A stretch of 64,000 nucleotides of DNA from Acidobacteriota bacterium (GTDB lineage Bacteria > Acidobacteriota > Blastocatellia > Chloracidobacteriales > JADJPF01), in NCBI GenBank assembly GCA_016213785.1, contig JACQZQ010000003.1, positions 100,792 through 164,791 on the forward strand, written 5' to 3'. Each line of letters opens with the position of its first letter. The stretch's first letter is position 1. Under the pieces are notes generated by a model. The model was not told the DNA's origin, made no database searches, and was given only the letters and a program-made list of their open reading frames with translations. This document shows positions 19,042-27,532 of the stretch, one piece after another. The translations under genes were made by a program, and so were the position numbers.

Positions 19042-19488
19042 TTCGAAAAACTCCTAAACTTTTAACTACTTTATTAATTAATTAATTGTTTGTTTTGTTA
19101 GGTAAAAGAAGACCTATTTTACAGCAAAATTATAAATTTTAATAATTTACTAATAGTTTTGTGATTATTGTAAATATTAAGTATACTTCAAAATTTTTCT
19201 AATAGCTCAAATTTTATATTTTTATTTAGGTTAATTATTTGCTTACACTATAAAAATCGCAAATTTATACCTAAACCCTTAAAATATTTCCTACAAAATA
19301 TCACCTATCTTTAACTAAATATTTTTCGTATTTCGGTTAAGTCAAAAATTATTTGCTACTCGCTATTTTTTCGTTATTAAAACTTATTGTAGTAAAAACG
19401 ATGTTTTTTTACGATAAATATTTAGGGTTTGATAAATAAAGGAGTTAACATTTTATTATGAAAATCTCTAAATTAGAGTTTAGGCTAC
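19042..19488. other. Intergenic region, 447 bp, very AT-rich
   Basis: It separates the kinase (start at 19041) from the DCC-family gene, both on the minus strand. It contains a run of ATTA/TTAA repeats near 19072-19087 and long A/T tracts. An AGGAG ribosome-binding site for the kinase lies just upstream of its ATG. No convincing gene, hairpin terminator or consensus promoter was recognised. Confidence 0.5.
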
Positions 19489-19911
19489 TTAGGCTATATC
19501 AATAAATCGGGCGCGAATTTCTGGAGAGGGAATCATACAGCTATCATATTTCCCAAAGACTTTGTAACGGTTACGAGCAAATAAATCATAAAGAAAATCA
19601 CGAATAGGTTTAGGTATAATTTGAGCTATTTGAAAAATTTTCCAAATCCCTCCTAAATGCTTAGTAATTTGTAATATAGCATCAGAACGGACAAAAATTT
19701 GTTCCCTTCCATTAGAGTTTGCCTCTAAGATCACTACAGAATCAATATTTTCAAGCTCTTTATGGCGAAGTTTGGCGCTATTGCCAAACTCGCCTTGTAG
19801 AGGAGCAAATTTTATTACTCCCTTTTTATCTAATTTAATTATTATTTGTACCGATTGAGAACAAAAACCACAGACTCCATCATAAAGCATTATAGGGGAA
19901 TGGTTATTCAT
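19489..19911 (-). CDS. DCC-family (DUF393) thiol-disulfide protein
   Basis: A 140-residue protein with the family signature LYDGVCGFC at its N-terminus (Cys14, Cys17) and the typical FAPLQG and SDAIL segments further on. The family has a thioredoxin-like CxxC and is called thiol-disulfide oxidoreductase, but enzymatic proof is sparse. A longer frame begins at a TTG (19947) inside the preceding gene; the ATG at 19911 lies 13 bases after that gene's stop and starts right at the conserved domain, so it is preferred, although its ribosome-binding site is weak. It sits directly behind a trans-sulfuration enzyme, which fits a role in sulfur or redox metabolism, but this is inference. Confidence 0.88.
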   Translation of the reverse strand: MNNHSPIMLYDGVCGFCSQSVQIIIKLDKKGVIKFAPLQGEFGNSAKLRHKELENIDSVVILEANSNGREQIFVRSDAILQITKHLGGIWKIFQIAQIIPKPIRDFLYDLFARNRYKVFGKYDSCMIPSPEIRARFIDIA

Positions 19912-19924
19912 AAGTAAGCTTAAG

Positions 19925-21082
19925 TTAACTTTCCAGTGCTTGTTCAAAATCTAAAATTAAATCTTCTGTTGCCTCAATTCCAACAGATAAACGAATTAGA
20001 GAATCACTAATTCCTATTTTTTCTCTATCTTCTTTTGATAATCCAGCATGAGAGGTTTTTGAGGGTAGGGTAACTAGAGTCTCTACTCCTCCTAAACTAG
20101 GTGCTTTTACTGGAATTGTTAGGTTTTTAATAAATTTGGTTGTTACTTCAACCCCACCTTTTAACTCAAAACTCATCATCCCACTAAAACCATTAAAAAG
20201 CTCTTTGGCTCTTTGATAATTAGGGTGGGTTTCAAGTCCAGGATAATTAACTTTTGCTACTTTTGGATGAGAGGCTAGGAATTGAGCTATTTTTAACGCA
20301 CTCTCATTTTGATGTTTAACTCTTAGTGCTAGAGTTTTAACACCTCTATGAAGTAGAAAAACAGCATGTGGATCTAATGAGCCTCCAAGATGGTTAAGTT
20401 TATGAGTAATTTTTTCAACTAAGGCTTTAGATCCTATAATTGCTCCTGCTACTAAGTCTGAATGTCCATTTAAGTACTTAGTACAACTATGAAGTGTAAT
20501 ATCAAAACCAAATTCTGAAGCTCTAAAATTGATTGGACTAGCAAATGTATTATCTATCATAGAAACTAAATTATGCTTACGAGCAAACTCTACAGTAGCT
20601 TTTAGGTCTGCTACCTCAAGTAAAGGGTTACTCATAGCTTCAACATAAATTGCTTTAGTATTTGGCTTTAGCTTACTTAACCAGCTACTAGGATCATTTC
20701 CATCAATAAAATCATAGCTAATTCCAAAGCCTTCTAGGTCTTTGGTAACAAAGTCATGAGTGCCGCCATAAAGACAATTTTGTGCTAGTAAATGATCGCC
20801 TGTTTTTAAGAGTGTTAGAAAAGCCGTTGTAATTGCAGCCATCCCGCTAGAAGCTATTTGGGCAGATTCACCACCTTCTAAGGCTGCTAGTTTTTTGCTT
20901 AGTACAATATGATTAGGTGTATTATTTAGTCTTATATATCTGACATCGTGATAACTGGTTTCTCCTGCATATTCAAACATTGCAGTTTGAAAGATTGGCA
21001 TACTTACAGCACCATCAATTCTTGGCTCAGGTTCGCCAGAATGGATAATTTTTGTTTCTAGTTTTAGAGAATCTTTTTTCAT
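19925..21082 (-). CDS. PLP-dependent trans-sulfuration enzyme (MetB/MegL/CGL type)
   Basis: A 385-residue member of the Cys/Met metabolism PLP family, close to the usual length. SCTKYLNGHSDLVAGA contains the Schiff-base Lys202. The YIRLNNTPN segment near the N-terminus and SLGGVETLVTLP near the C-terminus are also standard. These enzymes act on cysteine, homocysteine, cystathionine or O-acyl-homoserine. The sequence alone does not separate cystathionine gamma-synthase, cystathionine gamma-lyase and methionine gamma-lyase. The lead segment usually reading RY.R..NPT is here RYIRLNNTPN, slightly unusual. It is followed closely by the DCC-family gene and preceded by an HD-hydrolase gene 18 bases away, so a small operon is likely. 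Confidence 0.9.
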   Translation of the reverse strand: MKKDSLKLETKIIHSGEPEPRIDGAVSMPIFQTAMFEYAGETSYHDVRYIRLNNTPNHIVLSKKLAALEGGESAQIASSGMAAITTAFLTLLKTGDHLLAQNCLYGGTHDFVTKDLEGFGISYDFIDGNDPSSWLSKLKPNTKAIYVEAMSNPLLEVADLKATVEFARKHNLVSMIDNTFASPINFRASEFGFDITLHSCTKYLNGHSDLVAGAIIGSKALVEKITHKLNHLGGSLDPHAVFLLHRGVKTLALRVKHQNESALKIAQFLASHPKVAKVNYPGLETHPNYQRAKELFNGFSGMMSFELKGGVEVTTKFIKNLTIPVKAPSLGGVETLVTLPSKTSHAGLSKEDREKIGISDSLIRLSVGIEATEDLILDFEQALES

Positions 21083-21100
21083 TAGAGAAAATCCTTAATC

Positions 21101-21769
21101 TTATTTTGAAAGTATTTCTATTTCTTTAGTAATATTTTGTCGCGCTATCTTGTCTAATTTTGCCATTTCACCTGAGAAAAATATATGTTCACGTGCTAAG
21201 AAGTTACCAAGCACTGTTTTACGGCTACGCCTATAAAGAAAATATGGAACCCAAGAATATTCTTTTCTAATTGCTTGATAATAAGCCTGATAGATTTCAG
21301 GACTTGCCCCTAAAATGCCTAAATCTAGGTCTAAAAATAGTTTTCCATCACTTGTTAAAGCATTTGCATTATGGGTTTTTGTAGCAATTATCATTTTCTC
21401 AACTGTTTCAATAATAGCATTAGGAACTTGCATCTCTCCTAATGCTTTAATAGCAAGCTCAGCACTTTTTTCTTCATTATTGCTACGCTTAGTATTATAA
21501 ATTATGTCATGAAACCAAATAGCAAAACATACTGTACCATACTCTTGAAAGGAACTTTTTAGTTTTTCTGCATTTTCAAGTAAAGAATAAATATGTGTTA
21601 AATTATGATAAAATCGCTTTTTTTCAGAGTACTTTTCTACTATTATCTGAAAGTATTTTTCAGATATTTCTTTAGAAATTTTATACTCTGTAGTTAAACT
21701 ATTCCATTTTTCTTTAAGAGATTCTATTTTTACTTTATCAAATGCAAAAAAATTATCATTAATACTCAT
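21101..21769 (-). CDS. HD-superfamily predicted metal-dependent phosphohydrolase
   Basis: A 222-residue soluble protein with the signature of the COG4339-type HD family: YHNLTHI (His55, His59) followed by AIWFHDIIYN (His87-Asp88) and an Asp in FLDLDLGILG. These residues form the metal site. Homologs are often misnamed after a receptor subunit. The substrate is unknown; the HD fold usually hydrolyses phosphoesters or nucleotides. It lies between an amidohydrolase gene and the trans-sulfuration gene, all on the minus strand with gaps of about 20 bases, which suggests a shared transcript, though no common pathway is obvious. Confidence 0.88.
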   Translation of the reverse strand: MSINDNFFAFDKVKIESLKEKWNSLTTEYKISKEISEKYFQIIVEKYSEKKRFYHNLTHIYSLLENAEKLKSSFQEYGTVCFAIWFHDIIYNTKRSNNEEKSAELAIKALGEMQVPNAIIETVEKMIIATKTHNANALTSDGKLFLDLDLGILGASPEIYQAYYQAIRKEYSWVPYFLYRRSRKTVLGNFLAREHIFFSGEMAKLDKIARQNITKEIEILSK

Positions 21770-21792
21770 AAAGTTAATAAATTAAATTTTAG

Positions 21793-23544
21793 TTATTGTT
21801 TATAAACTACTTCGCCTCCAATAACAGTCATAACACATTTAGTTTTAGGAATTTCACTAACTGGTATTTTCATAATATCGGCTGAAAGTACTGTTAAATC
21901 TGCTAATTTGCCTACTTCAATTGAACCTTTAATATTTTCTTCAAAAGCTGCATAAGCTGCCCAAAGAGTAAACATCTTTAATGCTTCTTCTCTAGAAACA
22001 GCTTCTTCTTCGTGCCAACCTTCACCAGAAAACCCTTTTAAGTCTTTTCTAGCTACTGCTGCATAAAATTCAATCATTGGCTCACCTCGTTCTACTGGAG
22101 CATCTGAACCAGCAGGGATAATAGCCCCTGTTTTAATTAGGCTTTTCCAAGCATAAGCACCTTTTAAGCGGTCAACCCCTACTCGTCTAGGTGCAAAATG
22201 TAAATCACTAATAGCATGTGATGGTTGCATTGATGGAATAATACCTAATTTAGCAAACCTAGGAATATCATTAGGATTAACAATCTGAGCATGTTCTATT
22301 CTCCAACGAGGTTCAGATAATTTTCTTTCTTTAATTGGGATACTTTGAAACAGCCTCTCATAAATATTAAGAATTTCCCTATTAGCGCGATCTCCTATAG
22401 CATGTGTTTGTATTTGAATGCCTTTTTTTAGTGCATCAGTAAACATAGGGATAAGGTCGCTTTCTTTTTTGGTTAAAAAGCCTGAAGTTTCTTTTGCATC
22501 AGCATAAGGTTCTAGGAGTGCAGCCCCTCTTGAACCAAGCGCACCATCAAAAGAAACTTTTATTGTCCTAACAGTTAATTTATTACCAAACTCCCCGATA
22601 ATTGGGCCTTCTTCTATTAAACGGTTTGAATCGGTGGTTGGCCCATAAACAGCAGTATAGATACGTAGCTTGATTTTATTTTCTTGATATAGTTTTTTTA
22701 GTCTTGCTATTTCTTCATAACTACCACCAGCATTTTGAATTTGACACCAACCTAGTTCAACACTACGTTTAGAGCCTATCATAAGCGAGTTTAGCTTTTC
22801 TTCTTCTGTTTGTTCAGGAATATGTTTAGTAACTAAAAGCTGTGCCGAGTCTAGTAACATTCCTGTCGCACTACCACTTTTTTTATCTCTAAGTATTTCT
22901 CCACCAAAAGGATTAATTGTATTTTTATCAATCCCTGCAATTTTTAATGCTTGAGAGTTAACCACTGCACCATGTCCATCAGCACGATCTAAAAAAACAG
23001 GGTTATTAGGTGAGACTCTATCTAAGTCCTCATTTGTCGGAAAAACAGGAGGTTGCCAAAAAGTTTCAATCCACCCACGTCCAACAATCCATTTACCCTT
23101 AGGCGTGCGGTCAACTTCTGCTTTAAGCTTTGCTAACATTTCTGAAAGGCTTGAAACCCCTTCTAAATTAAGCATTACTTCTCTATCACCTACGCCTGAT
23201 AAATGATAATGACCATCTGTCATACCTGGAACAACTGTACTACCTTTTAGATCCAGTACTTGAGTACCAGAATTTACATAAGTTTTAGCTTGGTCATTCG
23301 TACCAACAAAAATAATTTTACTATCCTTTACAGCTATGGCTTCAGCCTTAGGTTGTTTATCTGAAACCGTGTAGATATTGCCATTATAAAAAACTATATC
23401 AGCAACATTAGTTTTGTCAGTTTTGTCAGTTTTGTCAGTTTTGTCAGTTTTGTCAGTTTGTGCATTAGAACCATTAGTTCCAAAGTAGACAAAAGTTATA
23501 GAGAAAAAGCTAGCAAGTATTAATAAAGTAAATAAACGGGTCAT
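21793..23544 (-). CDS. Exported YtcJ-like amidohydrolase (amidohydrolase family 3)
   Basis: A 583-residue protein. It has a signal peptide (about residues 1-28), then a short tandem Thr-Asp-Lys linker (about 30-47), then the complete metal-dependent hydrolase fold. Visible landmarks are GMTDGHYHLSG (the HxH metal motif), GRGWIETFW, HAIGDRANREILN, EHAQIV and AGSDAPVE (the last metal Asp). C-terminal residues return to the small beta domain (GSIEVGKLADLTVLS). The natural substrate of YtcJ-type enzymes is mostly unknown. The signal peptide places this one outside the cytoplasm, next to the divergently transcribed amidase module. Confidence 0.9.
   Translation of the reverse strand: MTRLFTLLILASFFSITFVYFGTNGSNAQTDKTDKTDKTDKTDKTNVADIVFYNGNIYTVSDKQPKAEAIAVKDSKIIFVGTNDQAKTYVNSGTQVLDLKGSTVVPGMTDGHYHLSGVGDREVMLNLEGVSSLSEMLAKLKAEVDRTPKGKWIVGRGWIETFWQPPVFPTNEDLDRVSPNNPVFLDRADGHGAVVNSQALKIAGIDKNTINPFGGEILRDKKSGSATGMLLDSAQLLVTKHIPEQTEEEKLNSLMIGSKRSVELGWCQIQNAGGSYEEIARLKKLYQENKIKLRIYTAVYGPTTDSNRLIEEGPIIGEFGNKLTVRTIKVSFDGALGSRGAALLEPYADAKETSGFLTKKESDLIPMFTDALKKGIQIQTHAIGDRANREILNIYERLFQSIPIKERKLSEPRWRIEHAQIVNPNDIPRFAKLGIIPSMQPSHAISDLHFAPRRVGVDRLKGAYAWKSLIKTGAIIPAGSDAPVERGEPMIEFYAAVARKDLKGFSGEGWHEEEAVSREEALKMFTLWAAYAAFEENIKGSIEVGKLADLTVLSADIMKIPVSEIPKTKCVMTVIGGEVVYKQ
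23411..23460 (-). repeat. 9-bp in-frame tandem repeat (about 5.5 copies)
   Basis: Plus-strand unit GTTTTGTCA, perfect over five copies. On the coding strand it encodes Thr-Asp-Lys repeats between the signal peptide and the hydrolase domain of the amidohydrolase. The perfect copies suggest recent expansion. Confidence 0.93.
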
Positions 23545-23633
23545 TTTCTATTTTTCCTTGTTTGTTACATTATAGACCAAGAAATTTGGTATTGTTTAAG
23601 TCCCATCAGAGGCAATTGATAAGAGCTTAGAAG

Positions 23634-23664
23634 ATGTTCCCGAGTTATGTTCCCGAGTTATGTT
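23634..23664. repeat. 13-bp direct repeat in a divergent promoter region
   Basis: ATGTTCCCGAGTT occurs twice head to tail (23634-23646, 23647-23659) and is followed by ATGTT. The 13-base period is not a multiple of three, and no gene covers it. It sits between the amidohydrolase and the Tat-signal/amidase pair, so it may be a regulator site or a simple duplication. Confidence 0.8.
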
Positions 23665-23741
23665 AAAGATATTTTATCTTTTATGTTACAGTGTAGAGAA
23701 ATAATTCTCAAGGCTTAAGCTTAGTTTATAGGGTAATAGTG

Positions 23742-24053
23742 ATGTCAAAAGAAACTGCTAATAAATCTCGCCGAAACTTTACTAAACGTCTAGCCCTTGT
23801 AGCTAGTGCTCCAATACTTACAACCTATTGTGCTAATTCAATACCTACAGATAACCAAAATGTAGAAAAGACTCTTGCTAAATCAGCAAAAGGGCTTATA
23901 GACGTAATCCAAGCTAGTTATGGACAAAATATTAATAAAGATGATTTGCCAAAAATTCAATCAGTTATTGAGCGAAATCTAACAATGGCTGAAAAAATAA
24001 GGCAGTTTAAGCTAAAAAATAGCGATGAACCTGCAACAATTTTTTATGCGTAA
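23742..24053 (+). CDS. Twin-arginine-signal small subunit, AtzG/GatC-like (DUF4089-type)
   Basis: A 103-residue protein. The N-terminus has a near-consensus Tat motif SRRNFTKR (Arg10-Arg11, Phe13, Lys15) followed by a mild hydrophobic stretch ending near Cys30; Tyr before the Cys argues against a standard lipobox. The mature part is helical, and its end, MAEKIRQFKLKNSDEPATIFYA without the last two residues being essential, resembles the tail of AtzG/DUF4089 proteins (a Leu/Phe stretch, then acidic-Glu-Pro-Ala-x-x-Phe). AtzG is the small GatC-like partner of an AtzE-type amidase, and an amidase gene follows after 33 bases. The family call is by eye from the short C-terminal pattern. The longest frame starts at GTG 23739; the adjacent ATG is preferred. 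Confidence 0.65.
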   Translation: MSKETANKSRRNFTKRLALVASAPILTTYCANSIPTDNQNVEKTLAKSAKGLIDVIQASYGQNINKDDLPKIQSVIERNLTMAEKIRQFKLKNSDEPATIFYA

Positions 24054-24086
24054 TTAGTTGTCTTTAATTGGGTTGGAGAAAAATTT

Positions 24087-25490
24087 ATGCAAATCACAAA
24101 TGAGACTTTATTTTCTTCTTTAAGAGAGCTAGCTGAGCTAATTCGTAGCCAGAAACTTACCTCTACTGCTTTAACCGAAGCCTATTTAGCAAGACTAGAA
24201 AAGTTTGGTGAGCAATTAGGTGCAGTAGTTACTATTACAAAGGATTTAGCACTTAAACAGGCTCAAAGGGCTGATGAAGAGATAAAAGCTGGTAAATATA
24301 AAGGGTTACTTCATGGTATTCCTTATGGAGTGAAGGATTTGCTTGCAACAAAAGGAATTCCTACTTCTTGGGGTGCAACTCCTTATAAAGACCAGGTTTT
24401 TGACTATGATGCGACTCTAGTAAAAAAGCTTACTGAAGCAGGAGCAGTTTTAATTGCTAAACTTGCAATGGTAGAACTAGCAGGAGGTTTTGGCTACAAC
24501 AATGCAGATGCGTCATTTACTGGAGCAGGGCGAACCCCTTGGAATAAAGATTTTTGGTCTGGAGGTTCCTCTTCTGGTTCTGGTGCTGCTGTATCTGCTG
24601 GACTAGTAGCTTTTGCTATAGGCTCAGAAACTTCTGGCTCAATAATTTGTCCTGCCTCATTTTGTGGTGTAGCAGGTTTACGGCCTACTTATGGGCGTGT
24701 AAGCCGCTATGGCGCTATGGCTTTATGTTGGACATTAGATAAACTAGGCCCAATTTGTCGAACTGCTGATGATTGTGGAATTGTTTTATCTGCTATCTCT
24801 GGTATTGATCCAATGGATGCTAGTAGTATAGATAAACCTTTTATTTATAATAATGTAGAGAACAACAAACGCTTTAAGCTAGGAATAATTAAAGATTCTT
24901 ATAAAGATGCTCAAGCATCAGTTAAAGAAAATTTTACTAATGCTATAGCTGAACTAAGAAAATTTGCTGATGTTGATGCTTCAGTAGTTTTACCTGATAT
25001 GCCTTTTTCTGAAGTAGTAAGCCTAATTGTTGAAGCAGAAGGAGCAAGTGCTTTTCGTGATTTAATAGAGAGTGGTCGAGGTAAAGAGCTTAGAGATCCT
25101 AATGATCGTTGGGGAGGTTTTTCTGGTACAGCAATTCTAGCTGTTGATTATATACAGGCTCTAAGATTAAGAGAACCTATGAAGCGAGCAATGGATGGAC
25201 TTTATTCTAAGTATGATGCCTTAGTCTCTCCTTCATTTCCCTGTGTTTCTTACCCAGCAGATAAGCCATTTGATCAAGTTTATAAAGATATAGGTTTTGG
25301 CGCTCCAGTTATTGAAGCAGGAAATGCAGTAGGTCAACCAGCTATTTCTGTTCCAAATGGTTTTGGAGAAAATAATTTACCTACAGGAATTCAATTTACA
25401 GGCAAGGCTTGGAGTGAATTAACATTAATAGAAATTGCTAGTCAATATCAGAAAATAACAGATTGGCATAAAAAACACCCTAATTTATAG
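24087..25490 (+). CDS. Amidase signature (AS) family amidase
   Basis: A 467-residue amidase-signature hydrolase of normal length. The Ser-cisSer-Lys triad is complete: Lys83 in YGVKDLLA, Ser161 in GGSSSGSG and Ser185 in SETSGSI. The first strand of the family (LHGIPYGVKD) is well conserved. It lacks any signal peptide of its own. A GGAG ribosome-binding site precedes the ATG. The upstream gene encodes a Tat-signal protein with an AtzG/GatC-like tail, which suggests a heteromeric amidase like AtzE/AtzG or GatA/GatC. It is not GatA for tRNA amidation by context, since no GatB or GatC is adjacent. The amide substrate is unknown. Confidence 0.93.
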   Translation: MQITNETLFSSLRELAELIRSQKLTSTALTEAYLARLEKFGEQLGAVVTITKDLALKQAQRADEEIKAGKYKGLLHGIPYGVKDLLATKGIPTSWGATPYKDQVFDYDATLVKKLTEAGAVLIAKLAMVELAGGFGYNNADASFTGAGRTPWNKDFWSGGSSSGSGAAVSAGLVAFAIGSETSGSIICPASFCGVAGLRPTYGRVSRYGAMALCWTLDKLGPICRTADDCGIVLSAISGIDPMDASSIDKPFIYNNVENNKRFKLGIIKDSYKDAQASVKENFTNAIAELRKFADVDASVVLPDMPFSEVVSLIVEAEGASAFRDLIESGRGKELRDPNDRWGGFSGTAILAVDYIQALRLREPMKRAMDGLYSKYDALVSPSFPCVSYPADKPFDQVYKDIGFGAPVIEAGNAVGQPAISVPNGFGENNLPTGIQFTGKAWSELTLIEIASQYQKITDWHKKHPNL

Positions 25491-25525
25491 CTAATATTTT
25501 TCTATAGGGTTTTGTTATTTATCGC

Positions 25526-26449
25526 TTAACATAGTTTCTTTATCCGCTCAAATTCGCTACGAGTAATATTAGCGCCACCTACTAGAGCATTGGCTGTTCC
25601 TGCTGCTATTGCTGAACGGATAATCTCAACCCCACTCTGACCTGAAAGAATTGCTGATGCACAACCTGCTAAAAAAGCATCTCCACAAGCAACAGAATTA
25701 ATAGCTTCAATTTTTGGGGCAGGAAGAAATATTTCTCCGCTATCCCAAACCCCTACAGCCCCAGAGTCCCCTAAGGAAATTAACCCAAGCTTTACTCCAG
25801 AGTTATAGATTTCTCTAGCAGCATCTAGGGCTTCTAAAGGGCTAAATTTTTTGTCTAATAATTGTTCTGCTTCTGGGTGATTAGGTTTAATCAAGTAGGG
25901 TTTAGCCTGTAATGCTAGTTTAAGTGTTTCTCCTGTAGCGTCAACTATGGCAGGGATAGAATTTTTATTAGCTAATTCAACAAACTGTTGGTAGCTATTA
26001 AAGGGTACTCCTTTAGGCAGACTACCGCTACAAATTAACATTTCTGCTGAGGCTAAAGATCTAGAAAGTTCTTGGGTGAATTTTTCAAACTCTTGGGGGG
26101 TTATTTCTGGCCCAGGTTCATTAACTACTGTTTCTTGTTTAAGTGCTTGATCCACAAAAATATAGCAGTTACGAGAACGGCCAGAAATTGAAATAAGCGA
26201 GCAAGGAATATGACTATTAACTAAATCCTCACGAATTTGTTGGCCTGTAAGACCTCCAGCAAAACCTATGACTAAAACCTTATGACCAAGAGCAACTAGC
26301 GCTCTAGCCACATTAATGGCCTTACCTCCAGCTTGTTCGACTACTTTATTTGCACGAGAAATAGTTGCTACTTGAAAATTAGGCAAATAAATAATTCGGT
26401 CAATTGCTGTATTTAAGCTAACAATAAGGATATATTTTTCTCTTAACAC
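25526..26449 (-). CDS. PfkB-family sugar kinase (1-phosphofructokinase type)
   Basis: A 307-residue kinase of the ribokinase/PfkB superfamily. The N-terminal SLNTAIDRIIYLPNF and QAGGKAINVARAL segments are those of the hexose kinase/1-phosphofructokinase and tagatose-6-phosphate kinase branch. CGDAFLAG near residue 253 carries the catalytic Asp and anion hole. The start appears to be GTG at 26449, with no early in-frame ATG and only a weak ribosome-binding site. It follows atpG by about 50 bases on the same strand, so it may be read from the ATP synthase transcript. The exact sugar phosphate substrate cannot be decided from sequence. Confidence 0.88.
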   Translation of the reverse strand: MLREKYILIVSLNTAIDRIIYLPNFQVATISRANKVVEQAGGKAINVARALVALGHKVLVIGFAGGLTGQQIREDLVNSHIPCSLISISGRSRNCYIFVDQALKQETVVNEPGPEITPQEFEKFTQELSRSLASAEMLICSGSLPKGVPFNSYQQFVELANKNSIPAIVDATGETLKLALQAKPYLIKPNHPEAEQLLDKKFSPLEALDAAREIYNSGVKLGLISLGDSGAVGVWDSGEIFLPAPKIEAINSVACGDAFLAGCASAILSGQSGVEIIRSAIAAGTANALVGGANITRSEFERIKKLC

Positions 26450-26503
26450 AATACTTAAAAGAACTAAATAAAGAAATTTAAGAAAGAAAAATCTAAGTAA
26501 AAA

Positions 26504-27391
26504 TTAAAGTGCTGCTGCACCACTCACGACTTCAATAATTTCTCTAGTAATTGCTGCTTGACGTACTCGGTTCATTCCTAGAGTTAACTTATTGATTACC
26601 TCTGTAGCATTCTTACTAGCTGAATCCATAGCACTCATTCTAGCACCATGTTCGGCTGCAACAGAGTCTAATAAGGCTGTAAATATTTGTGTTTCAACAT
26701 AATGTGGTAGCAAGCGGCTAAGAATATCTGCTGGTGGTTGCTCATAAATATAATCTGTTGCCGAAGCTGCCAATTTATAGTCTACCTCGCCTTGATTTAG
26801 CGAGGCTAAAGGCAAGATTTGATTAAAAACTTGATTCTGCTGTATTGCAGACTTAAATTCATTATATAGAATAAATACTTTATCTGGACGTGAATTTCCT
26901 TCAACCTCTTCAGTAAAAAGCTTTATTATTTCTTCGCCTATTTTTGAGCCTTCAGTATAGTTAATAGTTTTAGATACTAGCCCTACATATTCATTAACTA
27001 TAGAAATATTACGGCGACGAACAAAATCGCGGGCTTTACGGCCAATACAAAGGAACTCTATTTTTTTATTAGGGTTATCTTTAACAAATTGTAGTGCTGT
27101 TTTTAATAAATATGTATTAAATGCTCCACATAGTCCTTTATCAGAGGTAATTAAAACTACTAGGTAATGTTCATCTCCTCTAACTTCCATAAGAGGATGT
27201 TGGTATTCACCTGCGCGAGAGGCTAAATTGCTTAACATCTCTCTTAATTTTACTGAGTAAGGTCTAGCCGCAGTTATGCGGCTTTGAGCACGAGCTAGTT
27301 TAGAGGCAGATACTAATTTCATGGCCTTAGTAATTTGGCGCATGTTTTTAACTGAACGAATACGACGTCTAATTCCTTGTAGATTAGGCAT
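26504..27391 (-). CDS. atpG: ATP synthase F1 subunit gamma
   Basis: A 295-residue central stalk subunit, full length. The N-terminal IRRRIRSVKNMRQITKAMKLVSASKL and C-terminal MDSASKNATEVINKLTLGMN/RQAAITREIIEVVSGAAAL coiled-coil helices are diagnostic. It rotates inside the alpha/beta ring and joins the c-ring. It is the last ATP synthase gene of this cluster; the beta and epsilon genes, which often follow, are absent, and a PfkB-type kinase follows instead. It is separated from atpA by 141 bases containing two hairpins, so its expression level may be set separately. Confidence 0.98.
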   Translation of the reverse strand: MPNLQGIRRRIRSVKNMRQITKAMKLVSASKLARAQSRITAARPYSVKLREMLSNLASRAGEYQHPLMEVRGDEHYLVVLITSDKGLCGAFNTYLLKTALQFVKDNPNKKIEFLCIGRKARDFVRRRNISIVNEYVGLVSKTINYTEGSKIGEEIIKLFTEEVEGNSRPDKVFILYNEFKSAIQQNQVFNQILPLASLNQGEVDYKLAASATDYIYEQPPADILSRLLPHYVETQIFTALLDSVAAEHGARMSAMDSASKNATEVINKLTLGMNRVRQAAITREIIEVVSGAAAL

Positions 27392-27445
27392 AGTGTTCCT
27401 AAGATTAAGTGATAGGTCTTAATATTTGATTAAGACTATTATCAA

Positions 27446-27528
27446 TCGCTCTTAACTTAGAGCGAAAAAGGTTAAAGTTATATAGTTTTATTAGAGGTTT
27501 TTCTAGCCTAGAACAAACTAGGCTAGAA
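27446..27528. promoter_or_regulatory. Two hairpins in the atpA-atpG gap
   Basis: First inverted repeat: TCGCTCT (27446-27452) with AGAGCGA (27459-27465), 6-base loop. Second: TTCTAGCCTAG (27501-27511) with CTAGGCTAGAA (27518-27528), 6-base loop. Only the plus-strand side of the second has a T-run after it (27529-27534), so in the atp mRNA, which is read on the minus strand, neither is an ordinary terminator. They may protect or process the mRNA between alpha and gamma, or stop antisense transcripts. Confidence 0.75.
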
Positions 27529-27532
27529 TTTT

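Noticed and set aside
19458..19505. Fifteen-codon plus-strand frame after AAAGGAG-like sequence
   Set aside because: The spacing to the purine-rich site is too long and the frame runs into the end of the DCC-family gene; no support for a peptide gene.
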